A stretch of 64,000 nucleotides of DNA, from assembly GCA_946011725.1 (NCBI GenBank), contig CAMGBT010000002.1, positions 1-64,000 on the forward strand, read 5' to 3'. How positions within the stretch are numbered: the stretch's first letter is position 1; each line of letters opens with the position of its first letter. Shown here in pieces: positions 1 through 8,512 of this stretch. The notes beneath the pieces were generated by a model that saw only the letters and a list, made by a program, of their open reading frames with translations, was not told the origin of the DNA and did no database searches. Position numbers and translations under genes: made by a program. Source of the DNA: an uncultured Bacteroidales bacterium. GTDB lineage: Bacteria; Bacteroidota; Bacteroidia; Bacteroidales; Muribaculaceae.

Positions 1-1025
1 AATTCGAAGGCCTCGCAGCAAGCGGTGGCTACGGCAATGGCGGCAACATCAACGTTCGCAAAGTTGGTGAAAACGTATTCGAAATCTACGTATTCCAACA
101 GAACAAAGCCGACAACACCGTAATCATGGCTTACTACACCCTCAATATGAAGGAAGTAGTTCCTCCCACTCCCGCTGAACCCGGTCAAATCTACCTCGTT
201 GGTGCTCCCACCGGTTGGGCTGAACCCTCCGAAGCCAACGCTGCCACCTACGCTGACTGGAAACTCACCGAAACCGGCGCCGAAACCGGCATCTTCACCG
301 GCTCGTTCGAAATTCCCGCCAACAAAGCTATGTTCCGCTTCTACTCCGCACTCACCGGCTGGGATGCAGGTGCATCGCTCGGTGTAGCCGAAATCGGCGA
401 CGTTGACGTAGCATTCGACGAAAACAACACCTACACCGGCACTATCGTGGCCGGCGCCGGCAACCTCAACTTCACCGGTTGGATGGGCGGCACAATGGAC
501 ATCACCGTTGACCTCAACACCAACACCGTTAAGATCACCGCTACCCCCGCATTCACCGCTCCCGAACTCTACGTTCGCGGCGACTTCAACAGCTGGGAAG
601 CTACCGAAGCAACCCTGATGAGCAAGACCGCTATGGGCGGCGACATCTACATATACTCAATCGTTCTGCCCACCCTCGCCGGCGAATTCAAACTCGCTAC
701 CGCTGACTGGACCACCTCCTTCGGTGCTGACATCGACATCAAAGACAACGGCTGGGAACAAGAAGTTTGGGAAAATGGCAAGAACATGAAGTTCAACGTT
801 GAAGATGCACAAAACATCCGCATCACCTTCGTCCTCACTCCCGACTACACTCAACCCTCGTACATCACCCTGACTTGGTCGTCGGCTACTGCTGACCTCG
901 AAGCTGACCAAAGCGCTGCTCGCTACTTCAACCTCCAAGGTATCGAAGTACCGGCCGAACAACTCACCACCGGCGTATACCTCAAGCTCCAAGGCACCAC
1001 CGCCACCAAAGTTACCGTGAAGTAA
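1..1025 (+). CDS. Type IX secretion cargo with SusE/F-like carbohydrate-binding-type domains, 5' truncated
   Basis: The reading frame is open from base 3, so the gene starts before the window; the ATG at 126 is internal. Two or three beta-sandwich repeats are visible, each opening with a strand such as IYLVGAPTGW or LYVRGDFNSW and containing a GEFKLATADW type strand. This resembles the starch-binding modules of SusE/SusF and other carbohydrate-binding modules. The last 35 residues (ARYFNLQGIEVP, GVYLKL, then a Lys-ending strand) match the type A C-terminal sorting domain of type IX secretion cargo, so the protein is probably exported through the outer membrane by the machinery that includes PorU/PorV encoded in this window. 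The binding role is inferred from fold resemblance only; no catalytic domain is visible in the part present. A strong terminator follows. Confidence 0.75.
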   Translation, partial: FEGLAASGGYGNGGNINVRKVGENVFEIYVFQQNKADNTVIMAYYTLNMKEVVPPTPAEPGQIYLVGAPTGWAEPSEANAATYADWKLTETGAETGIFTGSFEIPANKAMFRFYSALTGWDAGASLGVAEIGDVDVAFDENNTYTGTIVAGAGNLNFTGWMGGTMDITVDLNTNTVKITATPAFTAPELYVRGDFNSWEATEATLMSKTAMGGDIYIYSIVLPTLAGEFKLATADWTTSFGADIDIKDNGWEQEVWENGKNMKFNVEDAQNIRITFVLTPDYTQPSYITLTWSSATADLEADQSAARYFNLQGIEVPAEQLTTGVYLKLQGTTATKVTVK

Positions 1026-1046
1026 CCCTTCCCTAACATACCTCCC

Positions 1047-1079
1047 AAAAATCCCCGCCCCACCGGCGGGGATTTTTTT
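1047..1079 (+). terminator. Intrinsic terminator
   Basis: A 7-bp GC stem (CCCCGCC / GGCGGGG, loop CCACC) is flanked by AAAAAT and followed by ATTTTTTT. It ends transcription of the type IX cargo gene. Confidence 0.9.
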
Positions 1080-1097
1080 GCCCCATCCTGCCAGAGA

Positions 1098-1188
1098 CGA
1101 GCAGGAGCTCGAAGCAAATGCAAAAGACTCCGCCCACGCGCGGGTCGGTAGCTGTGAGTCCTGTGGCGAGGCGGAAGCCGAGCTGCGG
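1098..1188 (+). repeat. Dispersed intergenic repeat, copy 1 (hairpin + inverted B module)
   Basis: Hairpin module CGAGCAGGAGCTCG at 1098-1111 is followed by GAAGCAAATGCAAAAGACTC, a GC-rich spacer and the B module written as GAGGCGGAAGCC (about 1169-1180). The same two modules recur at other intergenic sites in this window (5657, 11021, 24798, 25562, 31942, 34579, 42250, 49785 and 56027). Confidence 0.7.
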
Positions 1189-1200
1189 TGTGGGGCAGCT

Positions 1201-1232
1201 CTTGCACAGTTGCCGAAAAATTTGTAACTTTG
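1201..1232 (+). promoter_or_regulatory. ispF promoter (Bacteroidetes type)
   Basis: CTTG at 1201-1204, a 20-bp gap, then TAACTTTG at 1225-1232. By the usual spacing transcription would begin near 1236, one base before the ATG at 1237, so the mRNA would be essentially leaderless. Confidence 0.7.
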
Positions 1233-1236
1233 CGGT

Positions 1237-1734
1237 ATGATGACAAATTGTGCTTTCAGAATCGGTAACGGATTCGATGTGCATCGGCTGGTGGAAGGCC
1301 GCCGCTGCATTATTTGCGGGGTGGATATTCCTGCGGAACGCGGCTTGTTGGGTCACTCTGATGCTGACGTGGCACTGCATGCGCTCACTGACGCGTTGCT
1401 TGGGGCGGTGGCTCTCGGCGATATCGGTCGTCACTTTCCCGATACTGACCCGAAGTGGGCAGGCGCCGACTCGCGGCGCCTGCTCCGCGCGGTGGTGGAT
1501 ATGCTCCGCCAACGCGGTTATGTGGCTGTAAATGTGGATATTACCATCATGACGCAAGCGCCCAAGATGGCGCCGCACATTGAGGCGATGCGCGCCAACG
1601 TGGCGGCTGACTTGGGCATCGATATCGACTGCGTGTCGGTGAAAGCCACCACCACAGAACGCCTTGGATTCACCGGTCGCGGCGAGGGCATCGCAGCCCA
1701 AGCAGTGGCCCTAATCGCAAAGACCGACGCATGA
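1237..1734 (+). CDS. ispF: 2-C-methyl-D-erythritol 2,4-cyclodiphosphate synthase
   Basis: IspF converts CDP-methylerythritol 2-phosphate to the cyclic diphosphate in the non-mevalonate isoprenoid pathway (cytoplasmic trimer). At 165 residues it has normal length. The metal site is clear: GNGFDVHRL supplies Asp and His near residues 13-17, and [12 protein letters not shown] supplies the next His. [12 protein letters not shown] and [16 protein letters not shown] complete the family signature. Two ATG codons lie in tandem (1237 and 1240); either could start. The stop overlaps the start of the next gene (ATGA), so the two are translationally coupled and belong to one operon with polA. Confidence 0.95.
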   Translation: MMTNCAFRIGNGFDVHRLVEGRRCIICGVDIPAERGLLGHSDADVALHALTDALLGAVALGDIGRHFPDTDPKWAGADSRRLLRAVVDMLRQRGYVAVNVDITIMTQAPKMAPHIEAMRANVAADLGIDIDCVSVKATTTERLGFTGRGEGIAAQAVALIAKTDA

Positions 1735-2573
1735 AAACCCTGTATATCACCGACTTAGACGGCACATTGCTGCACGACAACGCCCAAGTGAGCGAGTTCA
1801 CCGCGCGCACGCTCACGGCGCTGACCCGTCGCGGCGCGTTGATCTCCGTGGCCACCGCTCGCACCCCCGCCACCGTGAGCCAAATCATGGCCGAGGTGCA
1901 CACCACCGTGCCCATGGTGGTGATGACCGGCGCGGCCATGTGGAGTCCGCTGTCGCACACCTTCAGCGACCTGCAACTGATTGAGCGTGACCGCGTTGAC
2001 GCACTGCAACGCGTGTTTGCCACCTCGGCCGTCACGCCTTTCTGCTACACGCTGGCCGCCGACAGCACCCACTTGGAAGTGTACCACGCTGCCGTCGAGC
2101 TCACGCCTGCGGAACAGTACTTCGTGGACTTGCGCAAGAAGCTGAGCCTCAAGCACTTCGACTTACACAGCGACACCCCCGACGCCGCCCTCAATCGCGT
2201 GGCACTGTTCTTCGCCATCGGCTCCGAGGCCGACATCGTGGCCGCCGCCGAGGCCGCCAAAGCCGCCACCGACTGCTACGTATCCTACTACAAAGACATC
2301 TACTTCCCCGACACTTGGCTGTTGGAAATCTTCGGCCACGGCGTGTCGAAAGCCCACGGTGTGGAGCGCCTGCGCCAACTCACCGGCGCCGAGCGTGTGG
2401 TGGTGTTCGGCGACAACCTCAACGACATCGCCATGATGCAGTGCGCCGACGTGGCCGTGGCGGTGGAGAACGCCCTGCCGCAAACCAAGGCTGTGGCAAA
2501 TGTAATCATCGGCGCGAACAATTCCGACGCCGTGGCACGTTATATCTTAGAAGACTTCGACAAAAATCAATAA
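1731..2573 (+). CDS. HAD-superfamily phosphatase, Cof type
   Basis: A cytoplasmic HAD hydrolase of the Cof/YbiV group, usually acting on sugar phosphates or similar small phosphate esters. Motif I is DLDGTLL near the N-terminus, with the nucleophile and general-acid Asp residues. The Lys of motif III lies in the SKAHGVERL segment and motif IV is [10 protein letters not shown]. The cap domain lies between motifs I and III, as in type C2 caps. The substrate cannot be read from sequence. The gene starts inside the ispF stop and ends 3 bp before polA; this arrangement suggests an operon, not a shared pathway. Confidence 0.85.
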   Translation: MKTLYITDLDGTLLHDNAQVSEFTARTLTALTRRGALISVATARTPATVSQIMAEVHTTVPMVVMTGAAMWSPLSHTFSDLQLIERDRVDALQRVFATSAVTPFCYTLAADSTHLEVYHAAVELTPAEQYFVDLRKKLSLKHFDLHSDTPDAALNRVALFFAIGSEADIVAAAEAAKAATDCYVSYYKDIYFPDTWLLEIFGHGVSKAHGVERLRQLTGAERVVVFGDNLNDIAMMQCADVAVAVENALPQTKAVANVIIGANNSDAVARYILEDFDKNQ

Positions 2574-2576
2574 AAA

Positions 2577-5312
2577 ATGGCCGGCAAAACACTTTTTCTG
2601 CTCGACGCTTACGCGCTGATTTACCGCGCATACTACGGTATGATGCGTTCCCCTCGCATCACCTCCAAGGGGGTGAACACCTCCGCCTTCTCCGGCTTCA
2701 GCAACACCTTGGATGAGGTGTTGAAAACACAGCATCCCGACTACATCGCCGTGTGCTTCGACCCGCCCCATGGCCGCACCTTCCGCCACGAGGCTTACGA
2801 GCAATACAAGGCGCAGCGCGAGAAGCAGCCGGAGGACATCACCACGGCCATCCCTTACATCAAGCGCCTGCTCGAGGCCTACCGCATCCCCATGGTGGAG
2901 GTGGCCGGCTTCGAGGCCGACGACGTGATCGGCACGCTTGCCAAACGCGCTGAAGCAGAGGGCTTTACCACCTACATGATGACCCTCGACAAGGACTACG
3001 GCCAGCTGGTGAGCGACAACGTGCTGATGTTCCGCCCCGCCCTCGCCGGCCAGGGCTTCGAGATTCGCGACGTGAAAGCCGTGTGCGAGCGCTACGGCAT
3101 CGAGCGTCCCGAGCAAGTGATTGATTTACTGGCACTTGAAGGCGACGCATCGGACAACATCCCCGGGTGCCCGGGCATCGGCGAGAAGACCGCCGCCAAA
3201 CTCATAGGCGAATGGGGTTCGGTGGAAAACCTCATCGACAACGTCGACAAGCTCAAAGGCGCCACCCAACGCAAAATCGCCGAGAATGTGGAGAAGATCC
3301 GCTTCTCAAAGTTCTTGGTGACCATCCGCACCGACGTGCCGGTGGAGGTGTCGTTAGAAGACTTCAAACGCTGCGAGCCTGATAATCAAGCACTTGTGGC
3401 ACTATATACTGAACTGGAATTCCGCACCAAGTTGGCCGCCATGAGCGCGCAAGCCCCCGAAGCCAAAGCGGAAGCGGCGCCGGCGCAACTGTCGCTGTTC
3501 GACGAGAACAACGAACCGACAGCCAGCACCGACACCACCCTCGCCGACCTGAACGCAACCATCACCTCGGTCAATTCCGAGGAAGAAATCCGCAACTTCG
3601 CCGCCGGCATCGGCGAGCGGGTGGGCATCGCCATCTACGCTCCCGAGGAGGAAGCCATGCGCACGCCGCTACTGAGCGTGGCCTTAGCCACTGACAATGA
3701 GGCGATTGTGGTGGATATCCCCGACTTCGCCATGGCTGCCGCCCCCATTTTCGATGCCCTGCGCGAAATTCTGCTCGATTCGACCATCACCCCTATCTGC
3801 CACGATTTCAAGCGGTTAATGGTGGTGCTGCGCCGCTTCGGCATAGACCTGAGCGCGCGCTCCGACTACCGCGACACCTCCGTGGCGCATTACCTGCTCT
3901 CGCCCGAGAGCAAGCACGATTTGTCGGCCGTGGCCTTGTCGGAACTGCGCCACCGCACCGTTGACTACGACGTGCCCGAGCGCGAACGCCGCCGCGCCGT
4001 GCCCTCGCCCGACTGCTTGGCCGAGCGCGCCCTGCTCACCCTCCGCCTCGATTCGCACTTGATGCAGCGCCTGGCCGACGACGACCTCGCCGACCTATAT
4101 AATAATGTGGAGTTGCCGTTCTTGGCCGTGCTCGCCGCCATGGAATGGGAAGGCGTGCGCATCGACACCGCCGCCCTGCGCTCCATCTCCGAGAAGCTCA
4201 CCGCCCGGCTCACCGAGCTGGAGAAGCAGGCGTTTGAGTTGGCCGGTGGCCCGTTCAACCTCAACTCGCCGGCGCAAGTGGGCGAAGTGCTCTTCGGTCG
4301 GCTGCAAATCGACCCCAAGGCGCGCAAAAACCGCTCCGGCTCATGGCAAACCGGCGAAGACGTGCTCGAAAAGTATGCCGCCACGCAGCCCATTGTGCGC
4401 TTAATCCTGGAAATCAGAGGCTTACGCAAACTGTTGGCCACCTACGTCAACGCGCTGCCCAAGCTCATCAACCCCGCCACCGGACGCATCCACACCACCT
4501 TCAACCAAACCACCACCGCCACCGGTCGCATTTCCTCCGCCAACCCCAACTTGCAAAACATCCCCGTGCGCACCGATGACGGTCGCGAAATCCGCCGCGC
4601 GTTCATCGCCGACCCCGGGTGCGTGGGGAGGGCTGCCGACTACTCGCAACTCGAGCTTCGCCTGTTGGCCGAGCGCAGCGCCGACCCCACCTTGGTGGAG
4701 GCCTTCGCCCACGGCGAGGACATCCACCGCTCCACCGCCGCCAAAATCTTCCACGAGGACATCGCCAACGTCACCGCCGACCAGCGTCGCATAGCCAAAA
4801 CCGCCAACTTTGGCATCATCTACGGCATCTCGGCCTTCGGCCTGGCCGAGCGCCTCGGCATCCCCCGCGCCGAAGCCCGCTCGCTCATCGACAACTATAT
4901 GACCACCTACTCCGGCGTGCAGCAATACATTCATAATCAGGAAGAAAGCGCCCGTCAAAAGGGCTATGTGCAGACGCTCTTCGGCCGCAAACGCTTCTTG
5001 CCTGATATCAACTCGCGCAACGCCACCGTGCGCAGCTTTGCCGAGCGCAACGCCGTCAACGCGCCGTTGCAAGGCTCCGCCGCCGACATCATCAAGATAG
5101 CCATGGTGAACATCTACCGCGAGATGCGTGCCCGCCGCTTGCGCTCGCGCATGCTCATCCAAGTGCACGACGAGTTGGTATTCAACGTCTACCCCGAGGA
5201 ATTGGATCAACTCACCGAACTGGTGCGCACCAACATGGTGAACGCCTACCACGGCCGTGTGCCGCTGGAGGTGAGCATCGACACCGCTCCCAACTGGCTC
5301 GAAGCGCATTAA
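2577..5312 (+). CDS. polA: DNA polymerase I with a vestigial proofreading domain
   Basis: The 911-residue protein has the full family layout. Residues 1 to about 290 are the 5'-3' FEN nuclease with acidic sites intact (AVCFDPP, FEADD, TLDKDYGQLV, GDASDNIPG) and the GIGEKTA helix-hairpin-helix. The C-terminal polymerase has motif A (DYSQLELRL, Asp near 688), motif B (RRIAKTANFGIIYG) and motif C (QVHDELVF, Asp near 864). The 3'-5' exonuclease domain between them is present but lacks the catalytic residues: the DxE motif reads IAIYAP near residue 350, the ExoII Asp is replaced in CHDFKRL near 407, and ExoIII reads CLAERAL near 479. It should therefore extend and nick-translate DNA but not proofread, as in Taq and Bacillus Pol I. 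Fourth gene-order partner of ispF and the HAD gene, 3 bp downstream. Confidence 0.95.
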   Translation: MAGKTLFLLDAYALIYRAYYGMMRSPRITSKGVNTSAFSGFSNTLDEVLKTQHPDYIAVCFDPPHGRTFRHEAYEQYKAQREKQPEDITTAIPYIKRLLEAYRIPMVEVAGFEADDVIGTLAKRAEAEGFTTYMMTLDKDYGQLVSDNVLMFRPALAGQGFEIRDVKAVCERYGIERPEQVIDLLALEGDASDNIPGCPGIGEKTAAKLIGEWGSVENLIDNVDKLKGATQRKIAENVEKIRFSKFLVTIRTDVPVEVSLEDFKRCEPDNQALVALYTELEFRTKLAAMSAQAPEAKAEAAPAQLSLFDENNEPTASTDTTLADLNATITSVNSEEEIRNFAAGIGERVGIAIYAPEEEAMRTPLLSVALATDNEAIVVDIPDFAMAAAPIFDALREILLDSTITPICHDFKRLMVVLRRFGIDLSARSDYRDTSVAHYLLSPESKHDLSAVALSELRHRTVDYDVPERERRRAVPSPDCLAERALLTLRLDSHLMQRLADDDLADLYNNVELPFLAVLAAMEWEGVRIDTAALRSISEKLTARLTELEKQAFELAGGPFNLNSPAQVGEVLFGRLQIDPKARKNRSGSWQTGEDVLEKYAATQPIVRLILEIRGLRKLLATYVNALPKLINPATGRIHTTFNQTTTATGRISSANPNLQNIPVRTDDGREIRRAFIADPGCVGRAADYSQLELRLLAERSADPTLVEAFAHGEDIHRSTAAKIFHEDIANVTADQRRIAKTANFGIIYGISAFGLAERLGIPRAEARSLIDNYMTTYSGVQQYIHNQEESARQKGYVQTLFGRKRFLPDINSRNATVRSFAERNAVNAPLQGSAADIIKIAMVNIYREMRARRLRSRMLIQVHDELVFNVYPEELDQLTELVRTNMVNAYHGRVPLEVSIDTAPNWLEAH

Positions 5313-5354
5313 ACCTTTACACGACTTTGCCGTCTAATCTTAAAACAACTAATT

Positions 5355-5651
5355 ATGGAAGAGAATCTTACCCAAACTCCGCCAACGGAAGCGCCGGAAC
5401 AAGCCGAACGCCCGGCACGCTTGGTCGTGGTGCTGACCGCCTTGGCGGCCACCATTGCGGCATGGGTGTGCACTGCCTTCAACGCGCGCATAGCCGTGGT
5501 GGTGAGCCTCGTGGCCGTCATCCTGTCGATAATCGGCCTGCGAAGCGGTCGCCGCGGGTTGCGCATCTTATCCACGACCACGCTGATAGCTTCCGCCACC
5601 TTACTGTTGGTGGTAGCGGCATTCATTGTGGCCGTAATGCTCACGATTTAG
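5355..5651 (+). CDS. Small integral membrane protein, unknown function
   Basis: A 98-residue protein with a hydrophilic, proline- and glutamate-rich N-terminus of about 22 residues, followed by three hydrophobic segments (roughly 23-41, 45-61 and 74-97). A short basic loop GLRSGRRGLR separates the second and third segments. No enzymatic motif is visible. It lies 42 bp after polA with only a weak promoter-like CGACTTTG in the gap, so it could be read through from polA or have its own start. It has good codon use and a plausible ATG at 5355, which favours a real gene. I do not recognise the family. Confidence 0.6.
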   Translation: MEENLTQTPPTEAPEQAERPARLVVVLTALAATIAAWVCTAFNARIAVVVSLVAVILSIIGLRSGRRGLRILSTTTLIASATLLLVVAAFIVAVMLTI

Positions 5652-5656
5652 CCCCT

Positions 5657-5685
5657 CGAGCAAGAGCTCGAAGCAGTTCCAAAAA
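5657..5685 (+). repeat. Dispersed repeat, copy 2 (hairpin module only)
   Basis: CGAGCAAGAGCTCG at 5657-5670 followed by AAGCAGTTCCAAAAAA, matching the first part of copy 1 (GAAGCAAATGCAAAA). The B module is absent. It sits between two convergent genes and may act as a weak bidirectional terminator. Confidence 0.6.
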
Positions 5686-5693
5686 ATTTTTGC

Positions 5694-6371
5694 TTAGTCC
5701 TCGAGCAGGTCGGGGCGCAGACGGCGCGTGCGCTCCACGGCTTGCTCGTGCTTCCATTGTGCTATCTTGGCCTCGTGGCCAGAGAGGAGGATGTCGGGCA
5801 CGCGCCAACCGTTGTAGTCGGCCGGACGGGTGTAAATCGGCGGCTCCAGCAGGTTGTCTTGGAAAGAGTCGGTGAGGGCGCTTTGCTCGTCGCCGATGGC
5901 GCCGGGAATCAGGCGCACGATGGCGTCGGCGATGATGGCCGCCGGCATCTCGCCGCCGGTGAGCACGTAGTCGCCCACCGAAATTTCGCGCGTGATCAAG
6001 TGCTCGCGGATGCGGTAGTCAATGCCCTTGTAGTGGCCGCAGAGGATGATAATGTTCTCAAGCATCGACAGTTGGTTGGCCATGCGCTGGTTGAACACCT
6101 CGCCGTCGGGGGCGGTGAAAATCACCTCGTCGTAATTGCGCTCGGCTTTTAGCGCCGCAATGCAGCGGTCGACCGGCTCCACTTGCATCACCATGCCGGC
6201 GTCGCCGCCAAAGGGGTAGTCGTCCACTTTGCGATGGCGGTTGGTGGTGTAGTCGCGCAGATTGTGCACAACCAATTGCGCCAAGCCCTTGTCTTGGGCG
6301 CGTTTGAGTATGGAGCAGCCTAACGGCGATTCGAGCATTTCGGGCAAAACGGTGATAATATCGATGCGCAT
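5694..6371 (-). CDS. trmD: tRNA (guanine37-N1)-methyltransferase
   Basis: TrmD methylates G37 of tRNAs that read CNN codons, using S-adenosylmethionine, and prevents +1 frameshifts. The 225-residue protein is the normal length for this trefoil-knot SPOUT dimer. Diagnostic segments are [12 protein letters not shown] at the N-terminus, [26 protein letters not shown] and [15 protein letters not shown], the last forming the cofactor knot; [11 protein letters not shown] follows. It is transcribed alone, convergent with the small membrane protein gene, with its own promoter at 6397-6428. It is not in the usual rpsP-rimM-trmD-rplS operon, as is common in Bacteroidetes. Confidence 0.95.
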   Translation of the reverse strand: MRIDIITVLPEMLESPLGCSILKRAQDKGLAQLVVHNLRDYTTNRHRKVDDYPFGGDAGMVMQVEPVDRCIAALKAERNYDEVIFTAPDGEVFNQRMANQLSMLENIIILCGHYKGIDYRIREHLITREISVGDYVLTGGEMPAAIIADAIVRLIPGAIGDEQSALTDSFQDNLLEPPIYTRPADYNGWRVPDILLSGHEAKIAQWKHEQAVERTRRLRPDLLED

Positions 6372-6396
6372 AGTAGGTGATTTTTGAAAAACACTG

Positions 6397-6428
6397 CAAA
6401 GTTACGCAAAACCGCCGACATAGCCAAG
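6397..6428 (-). promoter_or_regulatory. trmD promoter
   Basis: On the minus strand, TAACTTTG at 6404-6397 with CTTG at 6428-6425, 20 bp apart. The predicted leader is about 22 nt. Confidence 0.65.
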
Positions 6429-6586
6429 TTTTTCGCCATTCTCGGCAAGATTTCGGCAAGATTTCAACTAAGAAACGAGTTAATGCTTTAAGGAACCGCG
6501 CCGCGGTTCATGGGCGGGAAGGCGGTTGAGCGGAGATTCGCGGCAAGGTTTTTGGGAAAATGTGCGGCTGTTTGACAAATTTTTTG

Positions 6587-6594
6587 TACCTTTG
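6587..6594 (+). promoter_or_regulatory. -7 element of the RsmI-like gene
   Basis: TACCTTTG followed by C, 17 bp before the ATG at 6612. No good TTTG is seen at the ideal distance upstream; a TTTG at 6571 is too close. Confidence 0.55.
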
Positions 6595-6611
6595 CACAAT
6601 TTCTTGAGAAA

Positions 6612-7328
6612 ATGACTGACAGCACTCCAACACTCTACCTGTTTCCGGTGCCGATGGGCGATAGTCCCGTCGAGCACGTGTTGCCTGCGCGCAACCTTGC
6701 GCTGTTAGGCACGCTGCGACATTTTGTGGTGGAGAATGTGCGCTCGGCGCGGCGCTTTTTGCGCGCAGCGTGTCCGCAGTTGGTCATCGACGAGCTGGAG
6801 TTCACCGAGCTGAGCGAGCACACGCCGGCCTCGGAGGTAGAGGCCATGTTGGAGCCCATGCGCCAAGGCCATAGCATCGGAGTGGTGAGCGAAGCGGGCT
6901 GTCCGGCGGTGGCCGACCCCGGCAGCGATTTGGTGGCTGCCGCCCAGCGCCACGGCTTCCGTGTGGAGCCGTTAGTGGGGCCGTCGAGCATCATCCTGGC
7001 TCTGATGGGCTCGGGCTTCAACGGCCAGAACTTTGCCTTCCGCGGCTACCTCCCCATCGAGCAGAAGCAGCGCACCGCCGCCATCCGCCGCATGGAGCAG
7101 GAGGCCGGCCGCAATCGCCAAACGCAGATCTTCATCGAGACGCCTTACCGCAATAACCGCCTCATAGCCGAGTTGGCCGCCACATTGGCCCCCGACACGC
7201 TGCTCTGCGTGGCCTCCGACATCACCTGCTCGCGCCAAAGTATCATCACCCTCCCCGCGGCCAAATGGCGCTCGCGGCAGTATGACTACGCCAAGATTCC
7301 CACAATCTTCCTAATTTACCGCAACTAA
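6612..7328 (+). CDS. RsmI-like SAM-dependent methyltransferase (tetrapyrrole methylase fold)
   Basis: A 238-residue member of the tetrapyrrole methylase superfamily, closest to RsmI, which 2'-O-methylates C1402 of 16S rRNA. Visible marks are LYLFPVPMGD at the N-terminus, VSEAGCPAVADPGSDLV (the AGxPxxxDPG cofactor loop), VEPLVGPSSIILALMGSG and FIETPYRN. It is shorter than classical RsmI (about 280 residues) and lacks the C-terminal part. Bacteroidetes often encode such a short paralogue besides true RsmI, so the exact substrate is uncertain. It lies 2 bp upstream of the MBL-fold gene and is very likely co-transcribed with it. Confidence 0.75.
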   Translation: MTDSTPTLYLFPVPMGDSPVEHVLPARNLALLGTLRHFVVENVRSARRFLRAACPQLVIDELEFTELSEHTPASEVEAMLEPMRQGHSIGVVSEAGCPAVADPGSDLVAAAQRHGFRVEPLVGPSSIILALMGSGFNGQNFAFRGYLPIEQKQRTAAIRRMEQEAGRNRQTQIFIETPYRNNRLIAELAATLAPDTLLCVASDITCSRQSIITLPAAKWRSRQYDYAKIPTIFLIYRN

Positions 7329-7330
7329 CT

Positions 7331-8323
7331 ATGGCACAGCGACATAACCGACGATCAATTCGCCCCATTGAGGACCTGCCGAGCCTCTTCGACACCCCTG
7401 CCGAGGAGCCGCAGCGCGATATTGAGGCCGCCTCTGCCGACGACTCCGGCGAGTTGGCCGAATTCGTTGTGCCTCAGCAGTTTACCCAGCGCAAGCCCCA
7501 ACTGCGGTTCATCTCCTTCGGCTCCGGCTCCAGCGGCAATTGCTCCTACGTGGGCACCGACACCTGCGGCCTGCTTATCGATGCCGGTGTGGATAACAAC
7601 TTCGTAACCAAGGAGTTGGCTCGCAACGGCATCGACATCGCCACCATCCGCGGCATCCTCCTGACCCACGACCACGGCGACCACGTGCGGTATAGTTACG
7701 CCATCCTCCGCCGCAACCCCGGCATGAAGCTCTACTCCACCATCAAATGCCTCGACGGAATCCTGCGCCGCCACAACATCTCCCGCCGCATCAAGGATTA
7801 CCACGTGCCCATCTTCAAAGAACACGAATACCGCTTCGACGACATCCTCGTCACGCCCTTCGAGACCTCACACGATGGCACCGACAACTGCGGCTTCTTC
7901 TTCTCATTCAACGACACCCGCTTCGCAATCGCCACCGACACCGGCATCATCACCGAGCGTGCCGACTTCTACTGCCGCCAGGCCAACGCCCTGATGATTG
8001 AAGCCAACTACGACGACGAAATGCTCGCCACCGGCCGCTATACCGAGCACCTCAAAGCGCGCATCCGCTCCAACACCGGCCACCTCGAAAACCACACCAC
8101 TGCCAACTATCTCACCCAAATATTCTCGCCCCAACTCAAGCAAATCTTCCTGTGTCACCTGAGCGAGGACAACAACACCCCGGAGACCGCCGAAGTGACC
8201 GTGGGCAACGCCCTGCGCACCATCAACGTGCGCCCCGCCACCTCCTGCGCCTCCATCCCGCCCGGCACCGTCTACATCAAAGCCCTGCCACGCTTCCGTT
8301 CCTCCGACCTGTACATACTGTAA
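7331..8323 (+). CDS. MBL-fold metallohydrolase, YycJ/WalJ type
   Basis: A 330-residue metallo-beta-lactamase-fold protein. After an N-terminal extension of about 55 residues rich in Pro, Glu and Asp, the fold begins at FISFGSGSSGNCSYVG. The metal motif HDHGDH lies in LLTHDHGDH, followed by TSHDGTDNCG and ATDTGII, and a late His in FLCHLSEDNN. This pattern is that of the YycJ/WalJ subgroup, reported to be 5'-3' nuclease-like in Firmicutes. The acidic N-terminal extension is not part of the core fold. It is the second gene of a two-gene operon. Confidence 0.8.
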   Translation: MAQRHNRRSIRPIEDLPSLFDTPAEEPQRDIEAASADDSGELAEFVVPQQFTQRKPQLRFISFGSGSSGNCSYVGTDTCGLLIDAGVDNNFVTKELARNGIDIATIRGILLTHDHGDHVRYSYAILRRNPGMKLYSTIKCLDGILRRHNISRRIKDYHVPIFKEHEYRFDDILVTPFETSHDGTDNCGFFFSFNDTRFAIATDTGIITERADFYCRQANALMIEANYDDEMLATGRYTEHLKARIRSNTGHLENHTTANYLTQIFSPQLKQIFLCHLSEDNNTPETAEVTVGNALRTINVRPATSCASIPPGTVYIKALPRFRSSDLYIL

Positions 8324-8482
8324 CCCAAACGTCACCACATTGGCGCGGAGCAACTACGTGGTGTTATTTTATTAATGTGATGCCAACCGATTGCCGGATA
8401 GTTCTGCAGGCGGCGAGGCTCGATTTTTTGCGGCAAGTGCATTTTTTTTGGCTCAAGGAGGATAATTTTCAGCAAAAATCGC

Positions 8483-8490
8483 TATATTTG
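8483..8490 (+). promoter_or_regulatory. -7 element for the envelope glycan genes
   Basis: TATATTTG followed by C, 22 bp before the ATG at 8513. The AT-rich 8330-8510 gap holds runs of T but no TTTG at the ideal distance. Confidence 0.55.
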
Positions 8491-8512
8491 CAAAAAAATT
8501 ACCGTCAGTGCC

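Noticed and set aside
657..1701. Overlapping minus frames across the type IX cargo end, repeat copy 1 and ispF
   Set aside because: They cross a strong terminator, a repeat and a certain gene; the protein text is not family-like.
4422..5309. 295-codon minus-strand frame inside polA
   Set aside because: Antisense shadow of the polymerase domain; His/Gly/Val-rich text without motifs.
6571..6574. TTTG as the -33 element of the RsmI-like gene
   Set aside because: Only 12 bp from the -7 element; the phylum spacing is 19-20 bp.
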